In this document: piece after piece, positions 27,757 through 36,512 of the stretch
How the letters are laid out: each line of letters opens with the position of its first letter
Numbering within the stretch: the stretch's first letter is position 1
NCBI RefSeq assembly: GCF_009931115.1
Contig: NZ_CP047491.1
Coordinates: 620,001-684,000 of the forward strand
Length of the DNA stretch: 64,000 nucleotides
Direction: 5' to 3'
Source of the DNA: Microbulbifer hydrolyticus
GTDB taxonomy: Bacteria > Pseudomonadota > Gammaproteobacteria > Pseudomonadales > Cellvibrionaceae
Program-made: the position numbers and the translations under genes
The notes under the pieces: generated by a model
The model's database searches: none
Told to the model about the DNA's origin: nothing
The model's input: only the letters and a program-made list of their open reading frames with translations

Positions 27757-28011
27757 TGGGTAACCGGTGGTCTGTTGATGAAAATGTGTGGTCGATCAAT
27801 AGAGAATGCCATATCTTCGATATAGTAAATAGCCTGTGTAGTGGCAGCCCGGGCGCAAATTTCATTCGCACCTACAGTGCTGCGCTCGCAGATCCGGATA
27901 CAGGCCGGTGACCAAGAGGAATTGCGTCTTCCGGCCCGCCTGGTCGAATCGGAAATAGACCAGCCATGACTATTCTCAAGCTTACGGTATAGGGATACAC
28001 AAGGAGCCAAC

Positions 28012-28362
28012 GTGAAAAACTACCTCGCCATGTACCTCGGCACTCCGGATACCATGAAAGGATGGGAGGGGCTAACAGAAGAGCAGTGCCAGCAGCGTAT
28101 AGAGGAAGGCATGGCTGCCTGGGGCAGCTGGATGGAAAAACACCGTGACATCCTCGTCGCAGAGGGCGGTCCACTGGGAAAAACCAAGCGTGTTGATCCG
28201 AGCGGTGTCAGCGATGTGCGCAACGAAATGACAGGCTATGTCATCGTACAGGCCGAAAGCCACGAGGCCGCCGCCAGACTGTTTGAAAACCACCCGCACT
28301 TCACGATCTTTCCTGGTGACTGTGTTGAAGTGATGGAGTGTATGCCGATACCCACGGCTTGA
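28012..28362 (+). CDS. YCII-related (DGPF-type) protein
   Basis: A 116-residue protein with GTG start at 28012, AAGGAG five bases upstream. Alternating strands and helices (YLAMYLGTPDT, GWGSWM-type W..WM, VQAESHEAAARLF) fit the YCII-related ferredoxin-like fold. A His/Asp pair conserved in the family (ENHPHF) is present. Function is unknown beyond a possible small-molecule isomerase or lyase activity. Ends at a clear terminator. Confidence 0.75.
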   Translation: MKNYLAMYLGTPDTMKGWEGLTEEQCQQRIEEGMAAWGSWMEKHRDILVAEGGPLGKTKRVDPSGVSDVRNEMTGYVIVQAESHEAAARLFENHPHFTIFPGDCVEVMECMPIPTA

Positions 28363-28380
28363 AGGAAGTGCGGCATAGCT

Positions 28381-28407
28381 AACCCCCGGTTAGTGGTCGG
28401 GGGTTTT
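28381..28407 (+). terminator. Terminator after the YCII-related gene
   Basis: AACCCCCG/CGGGGGTT stem around a 9-base loop followed by four T; it lies 19 bases past the stop. Confidence 0.75.
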
Positions 28408-28428
28408 CGACTCGCAGATGCCGCCAGT

Positions 28429-29184
28429 TCAGAATGGAAACGCCAAAATCTGCCCAACTCTGGTAGTGGGCAACACGGTGACACATAGAATTTGCGTACC
28501 GATGTAGGTGGGCAAGCCCCACTTCAGGACGGGGTGTACTTTGCCGAAGTGCCAGCGGTCAATCAGGATTGGTGTCAGCAAGAATCCATAAGTGAGCAGC
28601 AGACTCAGCTTCGTGGCAGCGGCGGGAATCTCAGGCAGGTAGGCAACGCGGGTTACCGATGCAGAAATCATGCTCAGCGAAGCCAACAGCATAAATCGCT
28701 TGTGCAGATGGGAGCGTTTTCGAAAGGTGACGCCGAGCATATAAAATATCGAGAAGCAAACCAGGGTATGTAATATCCCCCACGCGAAGCTGGCTCGCGC
28801 GGCTACCTCTCCGCTATCCCAGCCCGGGTCGTAGCTTTGCATTACCTCCACAAGCAGCCCGGTACCACTGAACAGGAGAATGCCAAAAAGCCAGACGCTG
28901 GTGTAACCGAGGCCGCGGTGTAGCGGAATATTGCCGCCCGCTACCAGATGCGACTGAACCATGAACAGGACAAACCAGCCTAGATAAAAGATACCGTGCA
29001 GTACCAATGCGACGGATACCGTTGATTCCGGCTCGAGAATCTTTCCATAATGTGGCAATACGGTGATAACCATCAGGCCGAGCAAGAGCGCTGAAAACTT
29101 TCGGTATATTGGCTGGCGGGAGAATGCAGAGCCGGTCTGGTTTGAATTGCCAGTGTCAGACTGAGCTTGTCGCGCTTGCTCCAT
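28429..29184 (-). CDS. Multipass inner-membrane protein, unrecognised
   Basis: A 251-residue protein with about seven hydrophobic segments after a 25-residue Ser/Gln-rich cytosolic tail. Several His sit at membrane edges (LHGIFYLGW, SHLVAGG, LHRGLGY, LHTLVCF, HKRFML), an arrangement like that of DUF2306 or cytochrome-b561-like proteins, so heme or metal binding is possible but unproven. No operon partner. Confidence 0.7.
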   Translation of the reverse strand: MEQARQAQSDTGNSNQTGSAFSRQPIYRKFSALLLGLMVITVLPHYGKILEPESTVSVALVLHGIFYLGWFVLFMVQSHLVAGGNIPLHRGLGYTSVWLFGILLFSGTGLLVEVMQSYDPGWDSGEVAARASFAWGILHTLVCFSIFYMLGVTFRKRSHLHKRFMLLASLSMISASVTRVAYLPEIPAAATKLSLLLTYGFLLTPILIDRWHFGKVHPVLKWGLPTYIGTQILCVTVLPTTRVGQILAFPF

Positions 29185-29300
29185 CGTATCGTCCTTGAAT
29201 CTTTATTCGGTTTTTGGCGGAGCTGGGCCAAGAGCTCCGGAACTATTCACCGACCGGTTCACGATATCCTTATCGTGCGGTGAAATGGGGGTCTATTTAA

Positions 29301-30002
29301 TCAGGGCGCCCGCAAAAGGGAAAATTCCACGCCCCGAGCCGCATGAATCTCTGCTGTATCGTAAAGCGGGATATTCGTATCAACTTGCTGCACCAATAAC
29401 GCAATCTCTGTACACCCGAGAATAACCGCCTGTGCTCCACGTTTATGAAGATTATCAATAATCTCCAGATAACGCACCTTCGATTCCGGTTTGACAAGGC
29501 CCAGGCACAGTTCCTTGTAAATAACGTCATGCACCAGAGTCTGCTCACCCGCATTTGGAGTAATGACGTTAATGCCGAAGTGCTCGGTTAAGCGGCCCTT
29601 GTAAAAATCCTGCTCCATTGTGAAGCGTGTGCCAAGTAATCCCACAGACGTGATGTTGTCTTTTATCAGGGCCTGCGCGGTCGCATCGGCAATATGCAGG
29701 ACCGGAATCGATATGCTGGACTCGATCTGGTCAAATACCTTGTGCATGGTGTTGGTGCAAATCATGAGGAAATCAGCGCCGCCTTTTTCAACCGACTGCG
29801 CCGCCTGTGCGAGGATTCTGGCGGTCTCATCCCATTTCCCCGCATGTTGCAGTTTCTCGATTTCATCGAAGTCGACACTGTACAGGCAGATCTTTGCCGA
29901 ATGTAACCCGCCCAATTCGGCTCTTATACGTTCATTGATTGCTTTGTAGTAGCTGAGTGTCGATTCCCAGCTCATTCCCCCCAGCAGTCCGATGGTTTTC
30001 AT
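29301..30002 (-). CDS. Aspartate/glutamate racemase family protein
   Basis: A 233-residue enzyme starting at ATG 30002 (MKTIGLLGGMSWEST). It probably interconverts L- and D-aspartate or a related amino acid through two cysteines: one in ICTNTMH and one in LGCTEI, both present. The two-domain pseudo-symmetric fold of the family is evident. A GGAG lies 11 bases upstream of the ATG. Earlier in-frame starts give non-conserved sequence. Specificity cannot be read from sequence. Confidence 0.88.
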   Translation of the reverse strand: MKTIGLLGGMSWESTLSYYKAINERIRAELGGLHSAKICLYSVDFDEIEKLQHAGKWDETARILAQAAQSVEKGGADFLMICTNTMHKVFDQIESSISIPVLHIADATAQALIKDNITSVGLLGTRFTMEQDFYKGRLTEHFGINVITPNAGEQTLVHDVIYKELCLGLVKPESKVRYLEIIDNLHKRGAQAVILGCTEIALLVQQVDTNIPLYDTAEIHAARGVEFSLLRAP

Positions 30003-30218
30003 TGCGAACTGTACTCCCCGCATCCCGAGTGTCATTGCGCAAACTGTACCAGAGCTGTCACTGCCAATTAAACCGTGGTCAGATCCAGTTCGTATGCGGG
30101 TTCGATAAATTCGGCCGTAAGTGCCGGTCACAGGTCGGGCGTGAAACTGTTGTCGCCGTCCATTTTGCGAGAGAGGACCAGTACGAGCTGCAGTCGAGGG
30201 TCGGACCAAGCGGGCCGT

Positions 30219-30860
30219 TTATTCCGGTAGCTGGGTTGCCAAGGGCAATTCCATATAGGTGTGATCCACAACCTGCCCAAAGGCTGACCGCAGTGAAGAT
30301 TGGGTGGTGCGCTGTGCCGTAAAACCCAGCCGCTCGTACAGCGCCTTCGCGCGCGGGTTGGTCGCGGCAACGTCCAGCGCCGCTACCGAAAATTCGTGCT
30401 GCTGCACGCGACGCAGCAACTCCGCCATCAGAGCGCCGCCGATCCCCCGGCCGCGAATCGCCTCCGCCACCCCGAGGTGATAGATCACCCCGGCGTCCTT
30501 CTTCGGAGGACTGATCACCATCTCGGTGCGCAGCCCGCGCACCACGACACGGGCGGCCGCGAGCGGTGAATAGAAGCGCACAATATCGCGCAAGGCGGCG
30601 ATGGTGAAGCGCAGGTTCTGGTTGCTGTTGCGCACCGCACCAACCGCTACCACCTCGCCGTCAATTACAGCTGCGATGTGCTGCCGGTAGCCAAATTCCG
30701 AGTCGCCGCGCACAAACGCATGGTGAAGAAAGTCGCGGGCCTGCTGTTTGCTGCGGTCGCAGAACACATAGTCAAACGCGCCCGGCCCCGAGCTGTAGAT
30801 CAGTGGCACAGCTGCGTCTGCATCTTGTGCGCGGCAGGGGCGGAAGCTGAGTTCAGACAT
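30219..30860 (-). CDS. GNAT family N-acetyltransferase
   Basis: A 213-residue acetyl-CoA-dependent acyltransferase starting at ATG 30860 (MSELSFRP). The acetyl-CoA motif is GVAEAIRGRGIGGALMAELLRR, followed by AATNPRAKALYERLGF. Substrate unknown. Its 5' end lies 48 bases beyond the stop of the upstream WYL regulator gene on the same strand, so the two could be co-transcribed and the regulator may control it. Confidence 0.86.
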   Translation of the reverse strand: MSELSFRPCRAQDADAAVPLIYSSGPGAFDYVFCDRSKQQARDFLHHAFVRGDSEFGYRQHIAAVIDGEVVAVGAVRNSNQNLRFTIAALRDIVRFYSPLAAARVVVRGLRTEMVISPPKKDAGVIYHLGVAEAIRGRGIGGALMAELLRRVQQHEFSVAALDVAATNPRAKALYERLGFTAQRTTQSSLRSAFGQVVDHTYMELPLATQLPE

Positions 30861-30907
30861 GCAGAGTTCTCTTTTTTCGTTCCAACACTCTACCGCATTC
30901 CCGCGAT

Positions 30908-31867
30908 TCAAGCAGTGGTCATGGCCAACAGCCGCTCGGCGTGGCGGTGCAACTCGGCTCTCAGGTCCGACGGTGTAACTATCTCAAAGGCAAAGGGCAG
31001 CCGCACCAGTTGGGAGGCAAACCAGCCCAGGCAGCCGGTCTGTGCGCGCCAAAGCACACCATCCCCAGTGGGGGTCAGCAGGCCGAGTTCATCACCGAGC
31101 ATTCGGGTGGCGGTCTCCAGGTCTGTGTGCAGCAGCAACTCCACTTCAAACCCCTGCTCCAAAGTCGCAAAGCTGCCGCTGAGATAACCGGCGGCATCGA
31201 AGTCGTGTGGTCGCCGGAAGGGAATGTTCAGCCCGCGCAACTGCTGCATACGGTCGACGCGAAAGGTGCGTATCTCCACACGCAGGTGGCAGTGGCCCAC
31301 CGCGTACCAGCGGCCGTAGCGGAACACCAGGCCGTAGGGATCAAACTCCCGTTGCGTCAGCCGCTCATCGGGATTATCGCTGCCACTGGTGTAGTCGAAT
31401 ACAACGCGGCTCCGGTTCTGGGTGGCGGCGGCCAGGGTAGACAAGGTGGCGCTGTCCGGCGCCGCCTTCGGCAACAGGTCCAGGGTGACGCTTTCATCGA
31501 GGGAGCGCAGCTGCTGTTTCAACTTCTGCGGCATCACCCGCTCGAGTTTTGCCTGCGCGCTGGCGACGGCGGTGGACACCTCACCCACACTGAGGCTCCG
31601 CGCCGCCAGCAGACCGAGGGAAATCGCCAGGGTCTCTTCATTGGTAAACATCATCGGCGGCAGCTTGTAGCCCGAAACCAGCCGATAGCCGCCGTGGCGC
31701 CCGCGCTCCGCCGTCAAAGGAATGCCGATCTCCTCCAGCGTGGTGATATAGCGGCGCAACGTGCGGCCATCCACGCCCAGCATCCGCGCCAGTTCACTGC
31801 CGCTGGCGTTACCGTGCAGCTGCAACAGCTCCAGCAGCGCCAGCACCCGAGTCGTGGGATTCGACAT
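30908..31867 (-). CDS. WYL-domain transcriptional regulator (YafY family)
   Basis: A 319-residue DNA-binding protein. Residues 5-60 hold a DeoR/HTH_11 winged helix (ALLELLQLHGNASGSELARMLGVDGRTLRRYITTLEE); the WYL domain follows with FDPYGLVFRYGRWYAVGHC at about 180-200 and a C-terminal WCX-type strand set. WYL proteins bind nucleic acid or small ligands. The gene is divergent from the GST gene across 109 bases, so it is a likely local regulator of that gene. Confidence 0.9.
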   Translation of the reverse strand: MSNPTTRVLALLELLQLHGNASGSELARMLGVDGRTLRRYITTLEEIGIPLTAERGRHGGYRLVSGYKLPPMMFTNEETLAISLGLLAARSLSVGEVSTAVASAQAKLERVMPQKLKQQLRSLDESVTLDLLPKAAPDSATLSTLAAATQNRSRVVFDYTSGSDNPDERLTQREFDPYGLVFRYGRWYAVGHCHLRVEIRTFRVDRMQQLRGLNIPFRRPHDFDAAGYLSGSFATLEQGFEVELLLHTDLETATRMLGDELGLLTPTGDGVLWRAQTGCLGWFASQLVRLPFAFEIVTPSDLRAELHRHAERLLAMTTA

Positions 31868-31976
31868 GAGTTGCGTCCTGCATAATTAATTAGGGCGGAA
31901 TATAACCTGATTGCCCAGTACAGTGCTTGCATCCGGATCACAATCATCCCCAAACAAACAGCAACGGAGAGCAGCT
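31868..31976. promoter_or_regulatory. Divergent WYL-regulator/GST intergenic region
   Basis: Contains the self-complementary TAATTAATTA (31883-31892) and an AT-rich TATAAC element. It is a plausible operator-promoter region for the WYL protein; no binding site is proven. Confidence 0.35.
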
Positions 31977-32597
31977 ATGAACGATCAAGTCACCCTCTAC
32001 ACCAACCCTCAATCCCGCGGCCGTATTGCGCGGTGGATGCTGGAAGAAGTGAGCGCGCCCTACCAGACAGAGGTACTGGAATACGATGGCAGCATGAAAG
32101 CCCCCGCTTACCTGAAGATCAACCCCATGGGCAAGGTGCCGGCCATCGTGCACCGCGGTGAGGTCATCACCGAATGCGCCGCCATCTGTGCCTACCTGGC
32201 AGAAACCTTCCCGCAGGCCGGCCTGGCGCCAACAGCGGAGGAGCGCGCCAGCTATTACCGCTGGATGTTCTTTGCCGCCGGACCACTGGAAGCCGCGGTT
32301 ACGGATTTAAAGGTGTTTGGTATGGAGGCAGATGCAGAGAAGCAGCGAATGGTGGGCTACGGCAGCTACACCGCCGTACTGGATAACCTCTCAAACTGGT
32401 TTGCCGGGCACGCCTATGTTGCCGGTGAGCGCTTTACTGCCGCCGATGTGTATGTGGGAGCGCAGATTAACTGGGGCGTGGAATTTGGCACCCTGGAAAA
32501 ACGGCCGGAATTCATCGACTACGCCAAGCGCGTTGCTGCGCGTGACGCCTACCGGCGCGCTACCGAAAAAGACGACGCTTTGATGGAGAAAGCCTGA
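31977..32597 (+). CDS. Glutathione S-transferase family protein
   Basis: A 206-residue protein starting at ATG 31977 with GGAGA upstream. The thioredoxin-like N-domain (VTLYTNPQSRGRIARWMLEE, NPMGKVPAIVHRGEVITECAAICAYLAE) has the cis-Pro and the Glu/Cys glutathione site; the helical domain has SNWFAGHAYVAGERFTAADVYVG. It probably conjugates or reduces with glutathione. The substrate is unknown. Divergent from a WYL regulator. Confidence 0.92.
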   Translation: MNDQVTLYTNPQSRGRIARWMLEEVSAPYQTEVLEYDGSMKAPAYLKINPMGKVPAIVHRGEVITECAAICAYLAETFPQAGLAPTAEERASYYRWMFFAAGPLEAAVTDLKVFGMEADAEKQRMVGYGSYTAVLDNLSNWFAGHAYVAGERFTAADVYVGAQINWGVEFGTLEKRPEFIDYAKRVAARDAYRRATEKDDALMEKA

Positions 32598-32814
32598 TAA
32601 AAAGCGTCTGCCGGGTCCGCTGGCCTTGAAATGCGGTAAGCCTTGAAGTCGCTATTGGGCCAACAGAGATAAGCCTAATACGATTGCGTCAGGAGGTGAC
32701 CTGGAGCGGCTGCTAAGTACACATAGGAAGCTGCCGCATTAACACAGATTTTCCCCCTGTATCATGTGAGCCAATATCTATGGCCGTGATCGCAGGGGGA
32801 ATTCGGTAGCGGTT

Positions 32815-33231
32815 TTAGAAGCTGTAACTCAAGCGAAGGTGCGCTACGCCGCTTCCGCCATAGGAGTTTGCATCCAGCTCAAGGTTTAGTGCTGAGCCAA
32901 GATTTCCGCCCACGCCTAACCCGCCAGCCAGGCCGCTCGCGCTTCTTCCGCCAGCTGCGCCACCTTTGAATAGGAGGTAGATATCACCAGAAGTCCGGTA
33001 TGTAGCGAATACCCCACCAAAAGTACCTACGGTATCTCTGGTGAACTCTCCATGCACCCCCCAGCCTCCATCACCCTGATAACCCAGGTTAATGCCGGGT
33101 CCCTCGGATGCTGGCTGTGCATCTATTGCCCCATAATGGCCCCCCGCATACCACCCCTGTGGCTTGGCCATAACAGCCGTGGGCATAAGTAGGATGGATG
33201 CTGATAGTACAATCGATTTATAGAATTTCAT
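32815..33231 (-). CDS. Small outer-membrane-type protein
   Basis: A 138-residue exported protein with signal peptide ending AVMA (about 22). The mature part is glycine-rich with alternating polar/hydrophobic strands (GVHGEFTRDTVGTFGGVFATYR, GDIYLLFKGG) and ends LRLSYSF, a terminal aromatic residue typical of outer-membrane beta-barrels. An 8-strand barrel is likely. Function is unknown. The promoter region holds a 12-bp palindrome (33381-33392). Confidence 0.7.
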   Translation of the reverse strand: MKFYKSIVLSASILLMPTAVMAKPQGWYAGGHYGAIDAQPASEGPGINLGYQGDGGWGVHGEFTRDTVGTFGGVFATYRTSGDIYLLFKGGAAGGRSASGLAGGLGVGGNLGSALNLELDANSYGGSGVAHLRLSYSF

Positions 33232-33380
33232 TGTTATCCTTATTTAATCAACGATTAAGCCAACGGCAAAATATCTCCATTTATTCTCTGCGTAAAGTGC
33301 TTGATTATATCTCGCTGTTTCTATCTGCACCGAGTGGAGTAAATCCCACGGGAGCTGTCGGACACTTCGGTCAAGTATTG

Positions 33381-33392
33381 TGACGCGCGTCA
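33381..33392. promoter_or_regulatory. TGACGCGCGTCA palindrome
   Basis: A perfect 12-bp palindrome 150 bases upstream of the small outer-membrane gene. It could be an operator; the distance makes this weak. Confidence 0.25.
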
Positions 33393-33456
33393 AGAACTCA
33401 GATGGGGACGCCAGCGATAGCCCGCAAGGCCGCGGACGCTATTGGAATACTTCTGC

Positions 33457-33921
33457 TCAGTAAGTGCATGTAAAGCCTTGTCCGTCATTCAGGAAGCGGA
33501 AATTTGATACGACAAGCTGCGGAATGGGGTGCGGCCAGCTCTCGAATGCACCGCCGCCGGCCATAACGGGGCAGCTACTGGTCTGGTGAAAATTCCCTGA
33601 GTAATCAACCATATTGATATGGTACTTAATGGGTTGCTCGAACGGGTTTTGAACCGAGAGCATGGTTCCATACTCGCTCTCGCTGAACTCAAAAGTGACA
33701 GTTTTTTCTGGGTTCAGAATGCTCTCGACCTGAGTGACCTCTGCGATCTCTCCGTCAGTGACTGTGATTTCTGCATAGACTTTGCCATGTGGCTTGATAG
33801 TGACAACACCACCGAAAGGGCTTCCCGTATTTTGTTCTTTGATGTGTGCGGAGTTGCAGCCTGATGTGAGCACGCAAAGAGAAATTAAGGTGGTAAGTAT
33901 TAGCTTCATTCGTGGGGTCAT
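33457..33921 (-). CDS. Small lipoprotein, unrecognised
   Basis: A 154-residue lipoprotein with lipobox LTSG-C22; the ATG at 33909 (MKLILTT) is an equally good start and neither has a ribosome site. The mature part has paired Cys (SSCPV and GFTCTY) near the C-terminus and beta-type spacing (YAEITVTDGEIAEVTQ). No family recognised. It belongs to a run of minus-strand envelope genes. Confidence 0.65.
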   Translation of the reverse strand: MTPRMKLILTTLISLCVLTSGCNSAHIKEQNTGSPFGGVVTIKPHGKVYAEITVTDGEIAEVTQVESILNPEKTVTFEFSESEYGTMLSVQNPFEQPIKYHINMVDYSGNFHQTSSCPVMAGGGAFESWPHPIPQLVVSNFRFLNDGQGFTCTY

Positions 33922-34014
33922 TTTTATTGTATGCTCTTATAGATTTTCATATGCAAAAGTTTTACTCAGTCCCCAACTATTTTTACCCGGAATCCCTCTA
34001 TGTTCCGGGAGCCA

Positions 34015-34833
34015 TCAGTGGCCCAGCTTGAGTGCGCCGAGAGTATTCAGTTCGGCATTCAATTCAGGCGCCCGCTTTTTAAGGACTTCAATGGCAGCAC
34101 GTTTGGCGGCTGGCTGAACCAGAGTGATACTTTCAAGTTCTTCAATGTCAAGCTTGCTCCACAACTTGCCGAGTTCCGCTCCCAGTCGTGTAAGGAAAGC
34201 CTCGCTGTTAGTATTTTGTGTAGCCATAAATTCAAGTGGGCCGAGTGTATCTTCCGGATCGAACTTCAAAATCTTCGGTAAGATCGTTAGCCGTACTTCA
34301 TCGCTCTGCTCTTGGTCGTAGAGCTGATCCAATAGTGGGTAAAGCGGCTTTTTACTTTTCTGCAGGCGGTGCTTTCTTAGTGTCTGGAGCGCAAGCTGAA
34401 TCGACAGTAGCGCGAACAGAATCATTGCAGGAACAACATAGGCTAGCGCCCAATCCCGGCGTTCCAGAATCTCAGTAGCAGCGCTCTCATAAGACACGAT
34501 GTTGCGCTCACCTATCTTCAGGTCCCATAGATAGTAGTCATCGCCTTTGGGTTGACCAAGTGCGGTATATGGCATGCCTTTGACAAAATCCTTTTCATTC
34601 CAGGTGTAATTACACAGGCATTCATACTTCACATTTACCTTGCCTTTCTCGGTGTTCACTACACCACTACTCTTGCCAATACTCTGTATTGTTCCGCTCA
34701 AGGGGGTAAGGCTCCCCTTTTTGGGGGCAGGATCGAATAGTGGTTCCCAAGAAGTGGTCAGCAGAAAGATTACAGCCCAAGGGGAAATGTTAACCAGAAA
34801 CTGGTAAATAGGGCTTCTAAATATTTTTTGCAT
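34015..34833 (-). CDS. Two-helix membrane protein, unrecognised
   Basis: A 272-residue protein. One hydrophobic segment near 10-30 and one near 128-150 enclose a periplasmic loop of about 95 residues with Cys pair CLC, and a helical cytosolic C-terminal domain (DQLYDQEQSDEVRLTILPKIL) follows. The last 90 residues look alpha-helical and leucine-rich. I recognise no family. It is 55 bases from the small zinc-finger-like frame upstream and may be the last gene of that unit. Confidence 0.68.
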   Translation of the reverse strand: MQKIFRSPIYQFLVNISPWAVIFLLTTSWEPLFDPAPKKGSLTPLSGTIQSIGKSSGVVNTEKGKVNVKYECLCNYTWNEKDFVKGMPYTALGQPKGDDYYLWDLKIGERNIVSYESAATEILERRDWALAYVVPAMILFALLSIQLALQTLRKHRLQKSKKPLYPLLDQLYDQEQSDEVRLTILPKILKFDPEDTLGPLEFMATQNTNSEAFLTRLGAELGKLWSKLDIEELESITLVQPAAKRAAIEVLKKRAPELNAELNTLGALKLGH

Positions 34834-34888
34834 GTATCTAAATGTCGCTGCTATTTCAGGTTGCTGGAATTATTCGCGGGAAGTTTTG

Positions 34889-35158
34889 TCAGGCAAAGTT
34901 TTGAATCGTTCTGCAATCTGGAAATGCGGGGCAACTCCTGTACTGCTTTCCTTTGTTTGGTTCTTGCTTGCCTGCATGCTTTACCATTTGCCTGCCGCAT
35001 TTGGGGAAGGGCCTTTCTGCGCCGGGATCTTGTCGCGCTTTTAGTTGCTCAACATGCTGCCTATATTTGATCTTGTGCCACCCCCGCTGGAAGGACTTGG
35101 TTCTGCCAATAACTTCCCGCCCCTTAGGTTTCAAATACCTTAGAGCTGATAATTCCAT
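34889..35158 (-). CDS. Small frame with degenerate C4 zinc-finger (topoisomerase type)
   Basis: An 89-residue frame whose ATG overlaps the end of the upstream gene by 19 bases. The C-terminal 45 residues resemble the zf-C4_Topoisom motif found at the end of restriction-like and topoisomerase proteins (PKCGRQMV..GKQYRSCPAFPDCRTIQN), but the first Cys of CPKC is Phe (TTC where TGC would restore it). It may be a remnant of a larger gene or a small diverged protein. Function unclear. Confidence 0.45.
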   Translation of the reverse strand: MELSALRYLKPKGREVIGRTKSFQRGWHKIKYRQHVEQLKARQDPGAERPFPKCGRQMVKHAGKQEPNKGKQYRSCPAFPDCRTIQNFA

Positions 35159-36096
35159 CCTACCTTCAGCACCTCGTCATCTATTCCAAACGGCAAACGC
35201 CCCGAAGAATATCCAATAAACGCATAGCCGCGCTCATTGTCACTAGGCATGCGCAATGAAAGCTGTATTAGCCGGCTACGGTGCAGTTTTGCGTCTTTCA
35301 CTGCTTGCTCCGCATCCAGTTCGCGAAAATAACGGTAGTCATACGCTAGTATCACATCGCGTCCATCAAACTTGGCTATCGGTGTGGTCAGGGATACTTC
35401 GGCAGCGCTTCGATAGTAGTGGTCTAGCTTGCCCAATAACTGCTCTCGCACTTCATCTTCCTGTGGGTCTACTTGGCCTATGGTGAGAGATACCACGGGG
35501 GATTCCAGTAACAGGCGGTTGGCGTCCGGGCGGCCGGTGGCGGAGCGGATCAGGCTGGGCACCAGGTCGAGCAGGGAGTAAAACTGTCGGAATACATGGC
35601 TTTCACGGGCTTCAGGCATTGCCCAGGCGGCGGTGAGGCCGGCGACGGTGTTTTTATTGGTAAAGTCTTGGTCCGTCTCGTAGCTCAGTTCGCTTTTTAT
35701 TTTCCAGCTACCCAGCGGGCATTGGCTGCGCGGGCCGGTGTCATCGGGCGTGCCGGGGATTTGTCCCGGTGGAATGGCGATAGGTCCATGGCCGGTATCG
35801 GCTGGCACTTCATAGCAATCGCCGATGGTCACCAGCTCGGCATCAAGGCCGAAATGCATCAGGTCCTGAGAGCGAATTTCGTCATCAAAGGCATAGGTGC
35901 CGCGCGCATTGAAGTTGACAAACCCCAGCGCGATATCCTTGAAGTCAAACTGTACGCCTAGCCCGGTGCGACCGGTCTCGCTGGAGGTTATGGCGGCCAG
36001 TTTGATGGAGTTCTTGAGCGAGCTTTCGGCACTGGCTTCTGCTGAGCAGAGCAGGGCGATTATGCACAGGCTTGTGGGAATCCTTTTTGCCTTCAT
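35140..36096 (-). CDS. Exported beta-barrel-like protein, unrecognised
   Basis: A 318-residue exported protein (signal ends AEASA, about 24). Amphipathic strands recur through the mature sequence (RTGLGVQFDFKDIALGFVNFNARGTYAF, IKSELSYETDQ, LAYDYRYFRELD) and the last strand ends LKVGWNYQL, as in outer-membrane beta-barrels. A Pro/Gly-rich loop with two Cys lies near 115-140. The ATG overlaps the upstream stop (ATGA), so translation is coupled. Function unknown. Confidence 0.7.
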   Translation of the reverse strand: MKAKRIPTSLCIIALLCSAEASAESSLKNSIKLAAITSSETGRTGLGVQFDFKDIALGFVNFNARGTYAFDDEIRSQDLMHFGLDAELVTIGDCYEVPADTGHGPIAIPPGQIPGTPDDTGPRSQCPLGSWKIKSELSYETDQDFTNKNTVAGLTAAWAMPEARESHVFRQFYSLLDLVPSLIRSATGRPDANRLLLESPVVSLTIGQVDPQEDEVREQLLGKLDHYYRSAAEVSLTTPIAKFDGRDVILAYDYRYFRELDAEQAVKDAKLHRSRLIQLSLRMPSDNERGYAFIGYSSGRLPFGIDDEVLKVGWNYQL

Positions 36097-36512
36097 ACCT
36101 CACCCTCTATTTCCGCTGCCACTTCCTCATGTACTTCATCGGCAAACATCAGATGTGCGTCTAGCAGTTGTGCCAGGTCGTCCAGGGTTTTGCCTTCAGG
36201 GGACTTAAAAAGTGCTATCAGTTTCTCTTCCAGCTTTTTCACGCGTAGTGTGCGGTCTTCCTCCGCGGAAAGGTTTTCGATGGCGGGGCGGTAGAAGTGG
36301 AACAGGTAAGCGGTAAATTTATCGGCGAGGGTTACGGCTTTGATTCTCTGGTGCTCCGCTGAGGACTCGGGGTTGTAGTAGCGCAGCATTGCCAGGGAAT
36401 AGTTGGCGGCACTGGCAAAGGGTGTGAGTTCCGCATTGATTTGCGCCACTTCCGGATGTGCCAGAATACCCCAGGCCGCACCGGCGGCCATATTGGTTTT
36501 GGTCCATGACAT
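36093..36512 (-). CDS. Small helical protein, unrecognised
   Basis: A 139-residue soluble or peripheral protein, largely alpha-helical, acidic at the C-terminus (EVHEEVAAEIEGE). AAGG lies five to six bases before the ATG. Its stop overlaps the next gene's start by four bases. No signal, no recognised domain. First gene of the envelope cluster. Confidence 0.65.
   Translation of the reverse strand: MSWTKTNMAAGAAWGILAHPEVAQINAELTPFASAANYSLAMLRYYNPESSAEHQRIKAVTLADKFTAYLFHFYRPAIENLSAEEDRTLRVKKLEEKLIALFKSPEGKTLDDLAQLLDAHLMFADEVHEEVAAEIEGEV

Noticed and set aside
30941-31885. 314-codon plus-strand frame
   Set aside because: Antisense shadow of the WYL regulator; Gln/His/Ala-rich, no ribosome site.
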